Positions 59,911 to 64,000 of a stretch of 64,000 bases of DNA are shown in pieces (position 1 is the stretch's first letter; every line of letters begins with the position of its first letter). Source of the stretch: Vigna angularis (taxonomy: Eukaryota; Streptophyta; Magnoliopsida; Fabales; Fabaceae). The stretch spans positions 28,886,077-28,950,076 of the forward strand of contig NC_068973.1 in assembly GCF_016808095.1 (NCBI RefSeq), given 5' to 3'. Below the pieces are notes generated by a model that worked only from the letters and a program-made list of their open reading frames with translations, was not told the origin of the DNA and did not search any database. A program made the translations under genes and the position numbers.

Positions 59911-62420
59911 CTTGTGTGTACGTGTAGAACTTGAATCTCTCCGTGGAGACAAATTGATAAACCAGTTCAGCTACAGCGTGGGCGAATCAAGGAGCACGGG
60001 AGAACAGAGATTCGGAGTTCACAATTCAGAATTCAGATCCACGATGAACGAGGACAACGAACGACTTCGCTCCAACGCACCGTTTTGGAAGTAGAAGTTG
60101 GTTCTGGTCTTTATGACAATTTTTATTACTTAGTCAATTTTTATCTCTCTTTTTCTACTATATTTTTATATATGCATCATAATACAAGGTAGTGCTCATA
60201 AATTATTTTCAACTTCTCGCTTAAAATAATTCTTTTATTTAATATTTAATTTTTATTTAAGGACAGCACCTCTTGTATTTAGAGTATGATAAACAAGAGT
60301 GATAAATAGTAAATTTTTATGAGAGAACAAGAGGGGGAAAAGGGAAAAAAATCCCTTACATTCCATCACATTTCACTATACTTTTACATCAATGAATTTC
60401 ATTATCTAACTTCTAACAACACTTAGAATCTAATTCTTTCACCATCAATTAGCCAATTTTTATAATTATGCAATTTTTTTAGCAAAACAAAGGGAAAAAA
60501 TAACTTCAGTCTCTTATAGGTTTTTTTAAGGAGAGATCATAATTAATTAAAAAACAAGATGTAATTTTCATCAATTCATTTGTGTAAAAAATAATAATAG
60601 AAAGAGAGCGTCATTGATCAAATAATTCATATACAGGATAACTTATTTATTTTTAAATAATATAAAATTGTTGACTCCTTACCTAAATATAGAAACAAAT
60701 TTCATTTTCACAATATTAAATATTTCATGTAAAACAAAAGTAATTTCTTTTTCTTTAAACGTATTTTATATTATTTGTTATTTTAATTTTGTTACTTTTA
60801 TTTTTAAGGTTAAGAATAAATATGTTTTTTTCCTTTAATTTTTAATTAAAATTGAAATTAGTTAATTTTTAAACTTTGAACCAATTTAATTTCTCATATT
60901 TAGATTTAATTATTTTAATCAAGTTTAAATACTGTATATATGTAATCAATAAATTTCGTAGTTTAAAAAACTTGCATATCTACTCAACCCCTTTTTATAA
61001 TTAAATTTGTTTGTTTAGTGGATCAAAGCCAAATAACTAAAAATCTAAATTTGAGATCTAAATATATATTTAACCACCCTAAGATACAACAAGTATACCA
61101 TTTAAAGTAACATATGATTTACAACTAAAAGCAAAATTTGTGAATATATATGTATTAATATACACTTGATATCCATTAGTGTAGATTGATTACGGGGAAG
61201 TATAACCTAGCTTATTATCACTTTTATTCACAATTATTACTCATAAAATTTTAATTGACTTCAACGTTATATAGTATTTGTAGATGAATATATATATTTT
61301 TATATGATTTGGAATTCGTCCATATATTAACCATCTGGTGTTCCACCAAATCAGATAAGAACAATTTTGTTTTAATTTAAAGAGAAAAGCTTTAATACAA
61401 AAGTGTAAGGTATTTGATTAAAATAACAAAGATTAAAAAGTGTTATATTCTTTCTTCGGTAAAATTATATTTTATGAATTTAGGTGTATACCAATTTTAA
61501 CTCATTTGATTTTATTTAATATTAATATTTCAAAAGTATTATTTTTAAGTTCGAGAATGATATCCAGTAAATAAAGTGAAAGATTTGTTAGAAAACATAT
61601 TTATGGATTTTATAAAATAAAGAAAATTAAAGAAAAATGACTAGATATACAGCAGTAACCAACACTCTCTTTAAAATAAAAATAAAGACATCTATGTTTA
61701 GTTTATAAGTATTATATAATAAGTTGTAAATTTCATTTGTTCATTTAAGATAAGATGAATGTAAGTATTTTTGCTAATATATTTTTTTAATCCGAAAGCT
61801 TTCCCAATGATAGATTAAGGTACAATTACTCTAAATTTTGTAATAGCAAAGAATATATAAATGGAGTGACTAAAAGAGTCACAACCTTTCTCTTTGTAAT
61901 TTCATGATTTTGTTTTTTGTAAGATGGAAAGACACTTGAATACTGGTATGCGAAGGGCCAACTTAGAATTGTATATTCAAAAGAAAAAGAAAAGATTACT
62001 CGCAAAATTATTAAACGTCATAACTAAATAACTATTCTCTGAATACCAAGAGATTAATTTGAAGAAGGTTGAATTGTTAGATTTGATAAAATGATTCACT
62101 TTGAAATTACCTTTTTTTAATTACCAGTAAGAAAATTCATATAAAGATTAATCAATTACCACTTAAGTATTTATAAAAGATACATTATAAAAAGAAGTTC
62201 AAATTGAAAATAGAAAACATGACTATTCATGAAAATGGTTTATTTTTTACATGAACTTCATTACAGAATAAGACGAAACTTTGACATGATAGATGAAAGG
62301 GGATTGAACTCATGGGCTTGGGCCTGTGGATTTGATTAGAAAAGCTCGGCTTTTATAATTGAGCACCACCTTTGAGTGTTATGTTGCTGTTTCCCCCTGG
62401 CACTGGATTCTTGGAACTGA
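59911..62420. other. Divergent intergenic region between VPS45 and the RimP-like gene
   Basis: 2.5 kb between two divergently transcribed genes. The first 150 bp beyond the VPS45 start are GC-richer and probably form its 5' leader and promoter (to about 60090). The rest is AT-rich with no recognised gene or transposon. Confidence 0.55.
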
Positions 62421-64000
62421 ATGGATTTGATAAAGGGTTTGAGGTTGAGCCCTTGCGTAGGTGCAATTCCTTCAACACCACTTATCACTCTTACTAGTGT
62501 TAGCTTCTGTGCCCCTCCTCTCCCTACAACAAAACAATGTAGTCATTTTTGCATCTATACAAGCACTCGCAGAAAGCTTTTCACTCCAATTCCACGTGGC
62601 AGAAAGAGAGACTCTGATTCAGAGCCGCTACCAGAACCCTCTATTGTCCAAGAACTATCATTACTAGAAGAAGAAGAAGAAGAAGAAGAATTCCTCGACG
62701 AGTATGAATACGGTAAAATTGCGCTCAGTCTCTCGAATCTAATCGCTTCTCTCTATTTCCGAATTTTTCTGAACTTTTCGTTTCATTGCACAGAGACAGA
62801 GTTGGATGATAATGATGATGAAGACGACGGTGACGATGACGAATACTATGAGGAACAAGAGGAGGCTGGTGTGCCTTATGTAAGTTTTTTTTTAGAAATT
62901 AGAATGATAAGTGTGTGTTTTGGCTGGGGGAAATGATATGATTTATTGATTTAGAATGTTTTGAAGGCAGGTGATGGCGGCGCAGGCGGTGGAATCTCCC
63001 TCGCTGGCACATGGTGGGACAAAAAAGCATTAGCCATTGCTAAAGAGGTTACTCTCTCTTTTGATGGCGAATTGCAAAGTTATGCTTTTAAAACACTGCT
63101 GAACTCCACCATTCAAGTGCGCATTGAGAACCTTTCCAAAAAGTAAGACGAAAATATTCTTCTTCTTCTTATTATTATTATTATTATTATCCTTCTTCTT
63201 ATCCTTATTATTCTTTTTATAATTATTACGAGGATGAAGGCAGGGGTAGAGAGAGCAAAAACGATAAGGCTAACTAGGACTCTATTCTGTTTTAACTTTT
63301 TTATGAAATATTGAAATTAGACAATTTGATAAGATTAAATAGCAAGGAAAATTTGGCCACCGTACGTGTGGTTTTATCTCACTTATTGGCTGAATAGTTC
63401 CTTCTAGATCAAGAATTAGTCGTACCTCCTTGAACAGGCAGACATTATTAGTTTGATAACTTTTATTATTGAATGGTTATTATGAACAAAGGCATATATT
63501 ATTCTGAACTGTTTGTGATGAATCTTTAGTTTTTTTAACATAATTGGGGGATCGGATAACTATTTAGGATCTTTTTTGATTAATTATATAAATAGCATAA
63601 TTTTTTATTTATCCAATTATTTATGAAATTATGCTTATATATAAGTAACCTTGCACCTTGAGCATATAATTTGGGGTTCAATTCTGGAAGAACCAACTCC
63701 TTAAATGTATTTCTTCTTGATTAGTCTTTGACTCTGGCGGAGGATACCTGAGGTTCACACACAAAATCTAAATATGTATGGAATTTTAGCAATACATACG
63801 TATGTGCTAGAAGTATTGTTATGTTTAGGCTTATCTTTCTTTTTGGTATACTGATATGGATTGTTGAAATTTTATGTGCTATATAGCAGTGTTTCCTTCC
63901 TAAAAGTAATGTTACATTAAGGTTTATCTTTCTTTTTTGTCATTTGCTCATGGTTTTTTTAGGTTTATTTCTGGTATACTGGAATAGGTTGTTATGCCAG
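62421..64000 (+). CDS. Plastid-targeted RimP-like (DUF150) ribosome maturation factor, 5' part only
   Basis: Exons visible: 62421-62712, 62794-62879 and 62955-63142 (292, 86 and 188 nt), GT-AG and in phase; later exons lie beyond the window, and 63143-64000 reads as intron. The N-terminus (MDLIKGLRLSPCVGAIPSTP and onward; Ser/Thr-rich, few acids) looks like a chloroplast transit peptide. A highly acidic linker (about residues 85-125, two runs of Glu/Asp) precedes GGISLAGTWWDKKALAIAKE and a segment LQSYAFKTLLNSTIQVRIEN that fits the N-terminal part of the RimP/UPF0090 fold in plant proteins. Bacterial RimP helps mature the 30S subunit; a similar role in plastids is inferred. A GAA-repeat (62659-62682) codes for the Glu run. 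Confidence 0.65.

Overview
The window is nuclear DNA from a flowering plant, most likely a papilionoid legume (Phaseoleae type; this is inference). It is AT-rich, has spliced plant genes with GT-AG introns, and is full of nested plant transposons, several with terminal sequences I associate with legume genomes. About a third is transposon-derived.

Region 1 (1-13819) is a CACTA (En/Spm-type) DNA transposon on the minus strand. Its transposase is inactivated by several stops and a frameshift, and it is split by an intact-looking 8840-bp Sirevirus-like Ty1/copia retrotransposon (2960-11799). That element has LTRs with no difference found, a GCATC target duplication, gag, pol and an extra third ORF. 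Region 2 (13820-20127) is transposon debris: a Pack-MULE carrying a leucine-rich-repeat gene fragment, a two-exon receptor-kinase fragment, and a second long-TIR element holding tandem repeats and a solo LTR. Region 3 (22500-31100) holds two tandemly duplicated, intact WAT1-related (EamA/nodulin MtN21) transporter genes, each with 7 exons and 359 aa. Region 4 (31640-35160) is a decayed copia polyprotein interrupted by a three-LTR tandem TRIM element.

Region 5 (37051 to about 42800, minus) is a LAZ1-homolog (DUF300/organic solute transporter alpha-like) gene: 8 coding exons, 443 aa. Region 6 (45290-48904) is a three-level nest: a gypsy gag relic interrupted by a small copia element, which carries a 5S-containing Cassandra LTR fragment and a captured N-terminal piece of a UAP56/DEAD-box RNA helicase. 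Region 7 (51916-59910, minus) is a complete VPS45 (Sec1/Munc18 family) gene: 13 exons, 568 aa. Region 8 (62421 to the right edge, plus) is the 5' part of a plastid-targeted RimP-like (DUF150) gene.

The host genes are unrelated single genes apart from the WAT1 pair; there is no operon or evident gene cluster. I found no clearly new biological system. The most unusual items are the third ORF and palindrome clusters of the Sirevirus-like element, the three-LTR TRIM, and the helicase fragment captured inside the nested copia element. All exon models were built by hand from splice signals, reading phase and family knowledge, and were not tested against transcripts.
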